Of a stretch of 64,000 nucleotides of DNA, positions 1 to 11,391 are shown in pieces. A program made the position numbers and the translations under genes. Source of the DNA: Imbricaverruca yamaguchii (lineage: Eukaryota; Arthropoda; Thecostraca; Neoverrucidae); NCBI GenBank assembly GCA_034440575.1, contig JAOTOL010001199.1, forward strand, positions 124,001 to 188,000, written 5' to 3'. A model generated the notes under the pieces. That model was not told the DNA's origin. It made no database searches and saw only the letters and a list, made by a program, of their open reading frames with translations. How positions within the stretch are numbered: position 1 is the first letter of the stretch; each line of letters opens with the position of its first letter.

Positions 1-430
1 TCCGTCAGAGCACCCAGCACAGGCGCCACTCTGTCCGTCAGAGCACCCTGCACAGGCGCCACTCTGTCCGTCAGAGCACCCAGCACAGGCGCCACTCTGT
101 CTGTCAGAGCACCCAGCATAGGCACGACTCTGTCCGTCTAGAGCACCCTGCACAGGCGCCGCTCTGTCCGTCAGAGCACCCTGCACAGGCGCCACTCTGT
201 CCGTCAGGAGCACCTCGCTCTGTCCGTCAGAGCACCCAGCACAGGCGCCACTCTGTCCGTCAGAGCACCCAGCATAGGCGCCACTCTGTCCGTCAGAGCA
301 CCCAGCTAGGACCCTGTCCGTACAGCACAGGCGCCACTCTGTCCGTCAGAGCACCCTGCACAGGCGCCACTCTGTCCGTCAGAGCACCCTGCACAGGCGC
401 CACTCTGTCCGTCAGAGCACCCTGCATAGG
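1..430. repeat. 33-bp minisatellite array
   Basis: About a dozen copies of a 33-bp unit containing CCGTCAGAGCACCC followed by AGGCGCCACTCTG. The array is already running at base 1, so its left edge lies outside the window. Variants carry small indels and CTGCAC/CAGCAC swaps. The period is a multiple of three, so reading frames stay open across it and give an 11-residue repeat; I do not treat these as genes. Confidence 0.95.
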
Positions 431-511
431 TACCCCTCTCCTACAAAACACATCGAGTGTCAGGGCACCGCTCCATTGCCAAGTACATCCGGGCAAAGGC
501 GCCTGGGCGTT

Positions 512-563
512 TGCTGTTTGGACTTAGGGACGCGTCGACCGCGTTGATCATACGGCGCCCATA
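512..563 (-). mobile_element. solo hairpin-tail element
   Basis: A ~50-bp copy of the short dispersed family. On the plus strand it reads TTTGGACTTAGGGACGCGTCGACC, slightly diverged, then a GGTCAT-like segment and GCGCCCAT. The conserved spacing of the hairpin arms and the TCGAC and GATCAT blocks identify it. No clear TSD is visible. Confidence 0.6.
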
Positions 564-656
564 GGAACCTGTCCGGCTATCGTACTGGGCTGTTCCACGG
601 ACACGACGGCCGCAGCGGCACACCCGGACAAGATAACTGTTCTTTTTTCACGACGT

Positions 657-821
657 TGGTTGGTTGGTTATTGGTTTTACGACACATCGACTGTTGAGTC
701 ATGTAGCGTCGCCAATCTCTCACGCCGATTGGTCGCGGGCGAAGAGTAACGACGGGTGAGACTCGAACCCACAACCTTTCGATTGTGAAACGAGCACCTT
801 ACCCCTAGGCTACTCGTCCCC
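657..821 (-). mobile_element. SINE, tRNA-Val-like family (SINE1)
   Basis: Full-length copy. Read on the minus strand it has a tRNA-like head with an A-box-like segment, a CTCACAA anticodon-loop position (CAC, Val-like) and a B box GGTTCGAGTCTC. A body follows, then a 3' hairpin and a tail of CCAATAACCAACC type. It is flanked by the 12-bp direct repeat TTTTCACGACGT at 645-656 and 822-833. The insertion lies at the 3' end of another SINE. Confidence 0.93.
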
Positions 822-963
822 TTTTCACGACGTATTCGACTGCTGGACCACCCAGCGTCGCCAGCCTGCCGCGTCGATTGTTCGCGGGCAGATTCGGCAA
901 TGCCGCCGGCTCTGGGATTTGGACCCACGATCCGACCGTCCTGCCGACTGACGTACCGCAGTC
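822..963 (-). mobile_element. SINE, tRNA-derived family 2 (SINE2), split by SINE1
   Basis: A diverged copy. The plus strand shows the tail segment CACGACGTATTCGACTGCTG, then AGCGTCGCCAGCC, then a B-box remnant around GGATTTGGACCCACGATC. SINE1 inserted at its 3' end, so this is the older element. Confidence 0.75.
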
Positions 964-1179
964 CCGCACTAGTTTCGCACTCAATTGAGAAGGACACGGA
1001 GGAGGCAGGTCCGAGCAACCCGAGGAAACCTCGTTTCCCTAAGATAGAAAATTATAATTGGTGGAGTACGCAAACCAAACGGACGCCTTCACATCAACAC
1101 AAATAAAACAAGCCCGAAACGACCATCAACAACCAACCAATCGAATCTACGTAACCCGTCGTTTTGGGCTGGATTGGGC

Positions 1180-1312
1180 TTTACGACGCATTCAGCAGCT
1201 GAGGCCACATGGCGTCGCCTGCCTCCCACCCTGGCAGGAAGGGCGGGCATCGCGGGGAATCGAACCCCTTACCTCTAGCTCGCCAAACGCCCAGCTCAAC
1301 CACCGAGCTACA
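1180..1312 (-). mobile_element. SINE2-related subfamily (SINE2b)
   Basis: The minus strand reads a tRNA-like head (GTAGCTCGGTGGTTGAGC), a B box GGTTCGATTCCCC, then GGCAGGCGACGCC and a tail hairpin ending in GCGTCGTAAAG. The same subfamily recurs at 38297-38441. It shares the 3' hairpin of SINE1 and SINE2 but has a different tRNA head. Confidence 0.8.
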
Positions 1313-1640
1313 GACTGAGCCCCGCAACCCGTCGTTCATCGGAGCTGTCACAAGTACGTTTCCGTTCATTCGTGCGCCCACGTCCTCGCGCGCACGAGCT
1401 GCGACACCGCTCTGCAGGCGCACGCCCCCGTCCTCCGAGCACGAACGTCCGGCCGGCTCGAGAGACGGCCGCAGAACCCGTCCGACACGAGCGTGTGCCA
1501 GTGCCGCACCACTTCAGATAAAGGTGGCCTTGTGCGCGAGCCGGGGAGCCACCCGGCATCCGACAGAGCACGCCCGCTCGCAGCGGCGGTTCCCGGAACG
1601 CCGGCAGCGCCGGCCGGCCAGATGGTATCTGGAGTTCCGT

Positions 1641-2630
1641 GAACGCGGCCGGCCGACGTCACGGTCCTGTCCGGCCCACACGTCCGCAGGCGGGACCCAC
1701 TGAGCGACGTTACTGTCCTGTCCGGCCCACACGTCCGCGGGCGGGACCCACTGAACGACACGCCGGCACGGTCCTGTCCGGCCCACACGTCCGCAGGCGG
1801 GACCCACTGAACGACACGGTCCTGTCCGGCCCACACGTCCGCAGGCGGGACCCACTGAACGACACGGCGCCGGCCATTATCCCGGGACACGCGGCCGGCC
1901 GACGTCACGGTCCTGTCCGGCCCACACGTCCGCAGGCGGGACCCACTGAGCGACGTTACTGTCCTGTCCGGCCCACACGTCCGCGGGCGGGACCCACTGA
2001 CCGACGTCACTCCTGTCCGGCCCACACGTCCGCAGGCGGGACCCACTGAACGACACGGCCGGCCGACAGTCCTGTCCGGCCCACACGTCCGCAGGCGGGA
2101 CCCACTGAACGACGCGGCCGGCCGACGTCACGGTCCTGTCCGGCCCACACGTCCGCGGGCGGGACCCACTGACCGACGTCACTCCTGTCCGGCCCACACG
2201 TCCGCAGGCGGGACCCACTGACCGACGTCACTCCTGTCCGGCCCACACGTCCGCGGGCGGGACCCACTGAACGACACGGCCGGCCGACGTCACGGTCCTG
2301 TCCGGCCCACACGTCCCGCTGAACAAGACAGCCGGCCGACGTCACGGTCCTGTCCGGCCCACACGTCCCGCTGAACAAGACGGCCGGCCGACGTCACAGT
2401 CCTGTCCGGCCCGCACGTCCCGCTGAAAAGAGGGCCGACGCACGGCGCGGGTCCCGCTGAACAAGACGGCCGGCCGACGTCACGGTCCTGTCCGGCCCAC
2501 ACGTCCCGCGGACCAACTGAGCGACGCGGCCGAGCCACGGTCCTGTCCGGCCCACACGTCCGCAGGCGGGACCCACTGAACGACACGGCCGGCCGACGGT
2601 CACTGTCCTGTCCGGCCCACACGTCCCGCT
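1641..2630. repeat. minisatellite with variable ~48-63 bp unit
   Basis: Seventeen copies of CCTGTCCGGCCCACACGTCC, separated by linkers of varying length that carry GGCGGGACCCACTGA and CGGCCGGCCGACGTCAC. Toward the right end the GCAGGCGGGACC part is lost and the unit shortens. Frames are open on both strands because of the repeat; no gene is called. Confidence 0.93.
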
Positions 2631-2639
2631 GTGGCGTGC

Positions 2640-4128
2640 CACCGAACAAAACGAGAGCAACCGCCCCTGCCCCATTGCGAGTGGCGCAGGGAGTGTCCTC
2701 ACGAAGCCCATGCGTGACGACCCGGAGGCTTAAAATGCTCTACCCTCACGCACCCTGCGTGCATTAACGCAAGTTCGCCCGCGGCACACAAATCGCTCTC
2801 CTGTCGCATTTGCCCCAAACAAGTCGCTGGCGAAGGTCACCGAGCAGCGTTAGGCGTCAGACTCAATGCTAATGCGGACATCAGGGGCATCTCCAGTTAA
2901 GAAAGAAAACAGGTAGGCTCCTGGTGCCATTCAAGAACCCTGAAACATGCGCCCGCCACATCGCGCCCGGATGCCCACTAGTGGGTGCACAAGGAATATT
3001 GTTAACATTTATGAGACTTTGTCTCCATAAAAAATGATGCGAAGTGCATTTATGGAAGTTAGCTTGCCTTCAGTCGTCAATCTCATTGCCACTCACAGTG
3101 ATACATTGTGCATATTGTTCCTGTCACACTGCCTTCGGACGCCGGCGGACCCCGGCCCGTCCCCGACCGCCCGCCGCCGTTCATAATATGGCGGGGCGCA
3201 AGCCATTCCCTGAATGTTAATGGGCCCCAACTCCAAGTTTACAGGAAGATTGCAATATCTGAAACGATAGGCGATGTGCTTGGCATGAGTTCCGCCACCA
3301 TTGCAGTTGAGGCCGACAGGCTTTCTTGATATCGTTTAAGAAGTTACGCGTATGGCGTTGCATGGAAATAATGCATCTATAATCGTTAATTTATCCTACG
3401 CCATTTTGGCGTGGCAGAGCCGATGTTGCTTAGCGTTGTTGAAGGATGGAACTTTACTTTTTGTCATGCCACCGCTCGGCGGCCCTGCGGATACTCTGGG
3501 CAACAACCGTTGGCGCTTGACGTGCATCGAGCCAGGACAGAACCTCAATAATGCCGGGCAGCTTCATGTCAAAATGTAAAAATACGACAGGGTTAGACAT
3601 GTAAAAAGTAACCGAGAATGACATCAGAAGGCAGTTGTTTGTACGCCGGTTTATTTCAGACAATTGAAAATTAATTCGGTAATGTAGAAATCTGACATGC
3701 CATTTAATGGAATACAATGTGACGATTTGGGACACAAATTTTGGAATTAAGTGCAAAGGTGGGAGGGTTAAATCTGCATGGAAGTTATTCAAGGTGATAT
3801 AAAAATATAGCACGCTTGATTTTCGTTTGGCTAAGAACATTGGAAGTTGTCAGCACATCACACCGAGGATGTATGATGCGTTTTAATCACAAGATGTTGA
3901 GTGGCCAATTGCTACCATTTCACTTTAAGGGCAAAGTGACAGGGTGAAACGATTTGACAATAAAACTAACTACACATCATAAGGGAGCTTGTATCAATGT
4001 TGCTCAAATCTGACCATTGAAAATCACTTGCACCTTCTCTAGAAACCAGAATATAACATTAATCAGAGCCAGCCCATTCTGGTAGTGCTCCTTCACGCAC
4101 CCACCACCAGAGCGGCGCCACCGGTATT
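2640..4128. other. unique sequence, no gene recognised
   Basis: Moderate-GC unique DNA that becomes AT-rich after 2900. Short open frames at 3108-3329, 3352-3579 and 3454-3840 lack splice context, codon bias or recognisable motifs. I see nothing functional here. Confidence 0.5.
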
Positions 4129-4140
4129 ATGTCCGTTCAT

Positions 4141-4315
4141 TGTTTATTGGGTGGTTCACGACGCACTTTATGCACATTCACGGCTAATGGCGCCGCACAC
4201 ACTGTTTCGCCGGTGGGCCACGGGATTGGGAAACGTCTCGAGCGGTGCTAGTGTCGAACCCGAGACCTTTGGTGCTCAGAGCCCAACACCTTAGCCACTC
4301 AGCCATCCCCGCCCC
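4141..4315 (-). mobile_element. SINE, tRNA-Leu/Ser-like family (SINE3)
   Basis: Full-length. The minus strand starts with GGGGATGGCTGAGTGGCTAA (A box), has a B box near GGGTTCGACACTAG, then CCGGCGAAACAGTGTG, and ends GAACCACCCAATAAACAA. It is flanked by the 12-bp TSD ATGTCCGTTCAT at 4129-4140 and 4316-4327. Confidence 0.93.
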
Positions 4316-4574
4316 ATGTCCGTTCATGACGCATACCGGTGCGCACCTGTCACTCTTTGACGGCACCTTTCTAAGCTTAAAGCGGCGGAACATGTCAGGA
4401 GCGTGGAGCGGGACGGCCTGCCAGCCTGGCCACGCCTTCTACCCATCGCCAATGGCGGCGGCGAAATCTTTAAAAGGACATCATATTGTGAAAACAGAGC
4501 AAGGTGGGGACTAAAACTAAACCTGAACACATGCTGGGTTACGGGCACAAGTACTGATCACCCGAGGTTCGAAC

Positions 4575-4740
4575 AGTCAGAACTCAGGGCACGAATACCC
4601 GCAACTCAAACTCGAGTACTCGGCACCCAGAGTTCATGGGGCGAACACCCAGGACTGAAGGTTCGAGTAGCCAGGATTCAGAGCCAGAGCATCCAGGTCT
4701 CAGAACTAGAATGATCAGCGTTCGAGTACGCAGCACCCAG
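4575..4740. repeat. degenerate short tandem repeat
   Basis: Repeated fragments of the kind CAGAACTC, TTCGAGTA and CACCCAGGA recur about every 20-25 bp, strongly diverged. It looks like an old minisatellite. Confidence 0.5.
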
Positions 4741-5148
4741 GAAATCATCCGAACAATCGCCATTCGGATGACCCCACCACCCTGACCGCTTCGCATCATC
4801 ATACTGAATCACCACGAGCTCTTTAAGCGCAACCATTCATCGATACCCGGCGAAGTCCTTGAGTCTCACACGTTCAGGTGTACCATACCAGCCTGATTAA
4901 GTCAGTGTACCAGGGGATCGGTCTGTCCGCAGTCCAAGTATCGCGACATCACCAGATGTATCAGACCAGTCTGGTAATCTGTCCACTGTCCAAGTACCGC
5001 CGCATCATCTATTAACCGAGATATCCACACCTAAACGGATGCGGCGCAAACGAAAGCAGCTTAATGCAATCGTGCATCAGTCTCGCACTCGTGAACGAAA
5101 GAATGGATAGTAATCGGCGCGTGGCCCCTCCACAGTCCATGGAGATGT

Positions 5149-6845
5149 AGCCTCTCGGTAATTGCATGAGAGTGTAGCCTCTCATCAGTGTGTGTGAATG
5201 TAGCCTCTCAACAGTGTATGGGAGAGTAGCCTCTCGAGGCGGTGTGAGAAGGTGCAGTCTCTCATCAGTGTGTGAGTGTAGCTCCTCAGCGGCGCATGAG
5301 AGTGTAGCTCCTCAGCGGCGCATGAGAGTGTAGCCTCTCAGCAGTGTACGAGAGTGTAGCATATCAGCACTGTATGAGAGTGTAGCCTTTCTGAAGCTAC
5401 ATGCGAGCGTAGCCTCTCGGGGAGGCGTACGAGAGTGTATCCTCTCAGCAGCGTATGCGAGTGTGGCGTCTCGCGGCTGTACATGAGAGTGTAGCCCTTC
5501 AGCAGCGTATGAGAGTGCAGCCTTTCAGTAGCGTATGGAGTGTAGCTTCAAGCGAGTATGAGGTGGGGTGTGCATCGACTCGGTGGGAGCATATGACAGC
5601 GTAGCCTCTCGGGGCGCTATATGAGCGTAGCCCCTCAGCAGCGTATGAGAGTGTATCCTCTCAGCAGCGTATGAGAGTGTGGCGTCTCGGGGCGGTGTTT
5701 GATAGTATAGTCTCTTGGGACGGTACATGAGTGTTGCCTCTCTACAACGTATGAGAGTATAGCCTCTCGGGGCTGTGTATGAGAGTACATCCTATCGGGG
5801 TTATGTATGAGTGCGTAGCCTTGCGGCTGTGTATGAGAGCATAGCCCTTCAGCAGCGTATGAGAGTGCAGCCTTTCAGTAGCGTAGGAGAGTGTAGCCTC
5901 GCGCGACAGCGTACAAGAGTGTAACCTATCAGCAGCGTATGAGAGTGTAGAATCTGTATCAGCGTATGAGAGTGTAGCCTATCAGTAGCGTATGAGAGTG
6001 TAGCCTCTCGCGGCTGCATATGCGTGTAGCCCCTCAGCAGCGTATGAGAGTGTAGCCTCTCAGCAGCGTATGAGAGTGTAGCATCTGTCTCAGCGTATGA
6101 GAGTGCAGCCTCCCGGGGCGGTACACGAGTGTTTTGTATGAGAGTATAGCCTCTCGGGGCTGTGTATGAGTGCATCCTCTCGGGGTATGATGAGTGTGTA
6201 GCCTCGCGGCTGTGTATGAGAGTGTAGCCTCTCAGCAGCGTATGAGAGTGTAGCCTCTCGCGGCTGCATGAGTGTAGCCCCTCAGCAGCGTATGCAAGTG
6301 TAGCCCCTAAGCAGCGTATGAGAGTGCAGCCTCCCGGGGCGGTACATGAGTGTTGCCTCTCTACAACGTATGAGAGTGTAGCCTCTCGCGGCTGCATGAG
6401 TGTAGCCCCTCAGCAGCGTATGCAAGTGTAGCCCTAAGCAGCGTATGAGAGTGCAGCCTCCGGGGCGTACATGAGTGTTGCCTCTCTACAACGTATGATA
6501 GTGTAGCCTCTCGCGGCTGCATATGAGTGTAGCTCCTCAGCAGCGTATGAAAGTGTAGCCCCTAAGCAGCGTATGAGAGTGCAGCCTCCCGGGGCGGTAC
6601 ATGAGTGTTGCCTCTCTACAACGTATGAGTGCAGCCTCTCGGGCGGCGGCGAACGGGAGTGCGGGGTGCCGGGCCGGCGTATGAGAGTCTAGCCCTTAGT
6701 TATTTGGGCCTTCGGGCGCTTCGACTACTCTGGTCATATTGCGCCCATAACTTAAGAGTATAGCCCTTCAGCAGGGTATGACAGTGTAGCCGGTCGGGGC
6801 GGCGGCGCACGAGAGCGCGGGGTGCCGGGCCGGCGTACGAGGGCC
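5149..6845. repeat. 26-bp minisatellite array
   Basis: Dozens of copies of a 26-bp unit, GCGTATGAGAGTGTAGCCTC plus TCAGCA, with variants TCGCGGCTG and TCGGGGCGG. A solo hairpin-tail element interrupts it at 6696-6750. The right end grades into a GC-rich block through a duplicated segment (6643-6683 and 6799-6840) containing GGGGTGCCGGGCCGGCGTA. Confidence 0.93.
6696..6750 (-). mobile_element. solo hairpin-tail element inside 26-bp array
   Basis: A near-consensus copy. The plus strand reads TTAGTTATTTGGGC, then GGGCGC, a 21-nt loop with TCGAC and GGTCAT, then GCGCCC. The two hexamers are exact reverse complements. The insertion interrupts the 26-bp array. Confidence 0.85.
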
Positions 6846-7034
6846 GCCGGCGGCCGGGCCGCGCCGCCGTCCGCGCGGCTACGGCGAACCGGCCGGACGG
6901 CCGCCCGGCACGCCATCGGCCAGTCACAGTCGGCCGGCCGGGCGCGGCTCGTTACACAACTGGAAACGGCGCGCCGCCGGCGCCGCCCGCCGCCACCGCC
7001 GCCGCTCTCATGGACACACACGCGCGCCGCGGCG
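6790..7034. other. CpG-rich GGCCGGCC block
   Basis: Very GC- and CpG-rich DNA with repeated GCCGGCCG motifs and a (GCC)n stretch near 6980-7005. It sits between two minisatellite arrays. Similar blocks occur at 14956, 26560, 30896, 40500 and 62190. No exon or promoter could be defined. Confidence 0.6.
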
Positions 7035-8855
7035 GCGGTGCCGGCTCTCACCGACACTGCTGCTCTACACGGCATGGTGCCGACTCTCACCGACGGCATA
7101 TAGCATGGTGCTGACTCTCATCACCATACGGCATAGTGCTGACTCTCATCACCATACGGCATAGTGCTGACTCTCATCACCATACAGCATTGTGCTGACT
7201 CTCATCACCATACGGCAGTGCTGACTCTCATCACCATACGGCATAGTGCTGACTCTCATCACCATACGGCAGTGCTGACTCTCATCACCATACGGCATTG
7301 TGCTGACTCTCATCACCATACGGCATGGTGCTACTCTCATCACCATACGGCATTGTGCTGACTCTCACACCATACGGCATAGTGCTGACTCTCATCACCA
7401 TACGGCATGGTGCTGACTCTCATCACCATACGGCATAGTGCTGACTCTCATCACCATACGGCTAGTGCTGACTCTCATCACCATACGGCATAGTGCTGAC
7501 TCTCATCACCATACGGCATAGTGCTGACTCTCATCACCATACGGCATAGTGCTGACTCTCATCACCATACGGCATAGTGCTGACTCCATCACACATCATA
7601 CGGCATAGTGCTGACTCTCATCACCATACGGCATAGTGCTGACTCTCATCACCATACGGCATTGTGCTGACTCTCATCACCATACGGCATTGTGCTGACT
7701 CTCATCACCATACGGCATAGTGCTGACTCTCATCACCATACGGCATTGTGCTGACTCTCATCACCATACGGCATTGTGCTGACTCTCATCACCATACGGC
7801 ATTGTGCTGACTCTCATCACCATACGGCATTGTGCCGACTCTCAGACATCACCATACGGCATGGTGCCGACTCTCACCGACAGCATACGGCATAGTGCTG
7901 ACTCTCATCACCATACGGCAGTGCTGACTCTCATCACCATACGGCATAGTGCTGACTCTCATCACCATACGGCAGTGACTCTCATCACCATACGGCATTG
8001 TGCTGACTCTCACCACGGCATATGGCATGGTGCCAGCTCTCATCACCATACGGCATTGTGCCGATCTACGGACAGCCAGCACCATACGGCATGGTGCCGA
8101 CTCTCACCGACAGCATACGGCATAGTGCTGACTCTCATCACCATACGGCAGTGCTGACTCTCATCACCATACGGCATAGTGCTGACTCTCATCACCATAC
8201 GGCATAGTGCTGACTCTCATCACCATACGGCATAGTGCTGACTCTCATCACCATACGGCATAGTGCTGACTCTCATCACCATACGGCATTGTGCTGACTC
8301 TCATCACCATACGGCATAGTGCTGACTCTCATCACCATACAGCATTGTGCTGACTCTCATCACCATACGGCATTGTGCTGACTCTCATCACCATACGGCA
8401 TAGTGCTGACTCTCATCACCATACGGCATTGTGCTGACTCTCATCACCATACGGCATTGTGCTGACTCTCATCACCATACGGCATTGTGCCGGCTCTCAC
8501 CGACAGCATATAGCATTGTGCCGGCTCTCAGCGACAGCATACAGCATGGTGCCAGCTCTCACCATCACCATACGGCATTGTGTTGACTCTCACCGCAACA
8601 CTACACGGCATGGTGCCAGGTCTCATCAGCACCTCTCCTCAGTACCTCGGGGTGGCTCTGTACTATGTGCCTCTGTACTGCATGGCGCAGGCTCTCACTA
8701 AAAGCATACAGCATCGCGACGGCTCTAACCAACACTATACAGCATGACAATGGCTCTCACCAAAAGCATACAGCATGATACTGGCCCTCACCAACACCAT
8801 ACACCATGATGCTGGCTCTCACCAACACCATACAGCGTCGCGACGGCTCTCGCCA
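7035..8855. repeat. 28-bp minisatellite array, ~60 copies
   Basis: The unit is CATACGGCATAGTGCTGACT plus CTCATCAC, very homogeneous between about 7090 and 8470. Variants such as GCATGGTGCC and CACCGACAGCATA appear at the edges and near 7850 and 8040-8120. The right end decays gradually to about 8855. Confidence 0.96.
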
Positions 8856-9644
8856 ATATCGCACGACAACTAACACTGCACATCATGATGCCCACCAACA
8901 ACAAGCATCACGATTGCCCTAAAAATTGCCAGCCAAAGTCGCCACCACACAAGCGCGCCTGATCCACAAAACACAAAAATATAATCCTGCCGCCTAGCGC
9001 AATGTGAAAAAGAACGTGTCATGGGCGGTTGATGTTACATAGCCAGTAGCAGTTGATGCGTCCCCAAGCCCAAATAATCGATCAATCAACCCATAAAACA
9101 GCACACTACACAGCTGCCGCTGTGATACTGCGACCACGTCAGACACCACTCGCCGTAAATCAACTGCGATCAACAACACGAAGCGTGCAGCCACTTCAGC
9201 TGCATTCGTGTGTCCGCTCACCTCCAGAGCACCTCACGTGCTTCGCCGACGTCTTCCGAACAGCATCGCATGTCCGGCTACTCGATAAAAGAGAACTGTG
9301 ACTATTGAGCCGTAATGCAGCTGTACAGATTCGTATCGTGCTGCGAAGGCAAAAACGCTGCCACCGTGCATCCTGGCTTCACGAAACGTCGAAGCGGCGG
9401 ACGGCAGCATTCCGAGGCTCAGCCAGCACGCCTCAACGGAACCGCGTTTTTTTTTTCAGTCAGCATTTCCTCGTAAAATATTCACTTTCTATGTTTACTC
9501 CGAGCCTCAGATTCAATGCTTGCTGAGGACTCAGTAAATTATAATAGGTCGAGTTTAGGCATTTAGAGACGATAAGCGCTGATCGGAAAACCCGCGTTAA
9601 TTTGATTGACGCTCGAAAGATCCAGGCACCCAAGAACGACGTCC
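8856..9644. other. unique spacer, no gene recognised
   Basis: Unique sequence between two arrays. Frames at 9053-9301 and 9305-9526 show no motif or clear codon bias. A short T run lies at 9448-9457. Confidence 0.45.
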
Positions 9645-10092
9645 AGGCTCCAGCCCGGCTCCGGCCCGGCTCCAGTCCGGCTCCGGCTCCGGCCCGGCTC
9701 CTGCTAGGCTCCAGCCCGGCTCCGGCCCGGCTCCGGCTCCTGCCCGGCTCCGGCTCCGGCCAGGCTCCGGCTCAGGCTCCGGCTCCGGCTCCGGCCCGGC
9801 TCCGGCCCGTTAGCTGCCCGGCTCCGGCTCCGGCTCCTGCTCCGTCTCCGGCCCGGCTCCTAGGCTCCAGCCCGGCTCCGGCTCCGGCTCCTGCTAGGCT
9901 CCAGCCCGGCTCCGGCCCGGCTCCGGCTCCTGCCTGGCTCCGGTTCCGACTCCGGTCCGGCCCGGCTCCAGCTCCGACTCCTGCCGGCTCCGCCTCCGGC
10001 TCCGCCTCCGGCTCCGGCTCCGTCTCCTGCTTGGCTCCAGCTCCGGCTCCTGCCCGGCTCCGGCTCCGGCCCCGGCCCGGCTCCTGCCGCCG
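9645..10092. repeat. GGCTCC-type hexanucleotide array
   Basis: A 450-bp tract built from GGCTCC, GGCCC and related hexamers. It keeps frames open on both strands: proline/alanine-rich on plus, Gly/Ala/Arg/Ser-rich on minus. It lies inside two overlapping open frames, 9602-10333 plus and 9860-10549 minus. Confidence 0.93.
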
Positions 10093-11199
10093 GCGCGAGC
10101 AACACGCTCTCAACCGGCGGCCGGACGTGCATCTGCCGCCGCACATTAACATCCGCCGCGGAGAAAACGAGCCCGCAACGGCAACAGTCGGGCGGCGTCG
10201 TGCAAAGCTGACGGCGGCCGGTCAGCCTAACGACTCGGCCAACGGCAGCAAGTTCATTCACCTCGGCGCAGAGATATCGAAAGCCGACCGTTGCAGTGCG
10301 ATGTTTGCTCCTCTCTCGGCGACCCAAGGCTAACGAATTGCATCTCGTTGAAGAGTCGGTTTGCGCAGCTGGACGACTTCCCATGGATTTGCGGTCGGCC
10401 AGCCGAACATAGAACAAGAATATTCGTTGAAAACTTGAGCTGGAAAATTGCACGGCCATCTTACATATAAATATACGAAGCTGACCCACTGAAATGATCA
10501 ACATAACGCATCGAAACGAAAACTTATACAAATTCCAAAATAGTAACACATAACAGAACTAAATATATTTTCCATTTTCCTACATCCACCGTGGGATTAC
10601 AATTCATCTTGCCACACACGCCTGATATGACCTAACATTTGGACGGGAAAGTAACCATTTGAAGAACGCTCACTGTCCAATAAAGACGGCAATAAGGCTG
10701 GCCAAGCTCAGAGTCGAATACGATGCTCATCTGTGCCTCATCTGTGCCTCATCTGTGTCACGACCTCATCTGTCCGCATCTGGACGAAATGGTGATGGCG
10801 TTGTCCACCGGCGTAATCTGCCGCGGGCTGGAAGTGGCTGCCCTCCCCCCACCGCCACACCCCTCCTCTGCTTTTCATGAACGCACCCAGCCAATCGGCT
10901 TTGCACCACCAAATCAACACCCACGGCGCCTCGCGACAAGGCACGCAGTTCCAAGTCATGCCGTCAGTTGTTTTATGCTGTTGTTAGTATTTAGTTGTTG
11001 GGGTTTTCATGGCGCCAAAAGACATGCAGTGACGGCGTCTTCAGCACAAGGCAGCGAGGTCATCGGTCAGGACGTGTGTGCCAACACACGATGATGCGGG
11101 AAACAGGTACATGGGGTGTAATTGCGCATGGGCTGGGTTGGTGTGTGGGTTGGGTTGGTACATGGATTGGGTGGACACATGGATTAGCTGGCTACTGGC
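10093..11199. other. unique region with one unusual minus-strand open frame
   Basis: Contains the non-repetitive N-terminal ~130 codons of the minus frame 9860-10549 (starts MLLFWNLYKF, with FVCR/CRCGLVF-like cysteine-containing segments). No splice signals or domain recognised. The rest, to about 11200, shows nothing supportable. Confidence 0.35.
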
Positions 11200-11343
11200 T
11201 TCAGGACGTGGTGATCGCATGTCGCGTCACCAATCCTTCACGCCGACTGGTCGCGGGCGAAAAGCAGCGACATGTGCGACTCGAACCCACAACCTTTCGG
11301 TTGATAGACGAACATCTCAACACACCCTTGGCCTACTCACCAG
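11200..11343 (-). mobile_element. diverged SINE1 copy
   Basis: The plus strand retains CATGTCGCGTCACCAATCC, GGTCGCGGGCGAAAAGCAGC and the B-box complement GACTCGAACCCACAACC, followed by a rearranged head. It is an old copy; no TSD is seen. Confidence 0.75.
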
Positions 11344-11391
11344 GGTCTCTTCTAAGGAATTCATACTTGCGGAGCGGGCCGCAACCATTGG

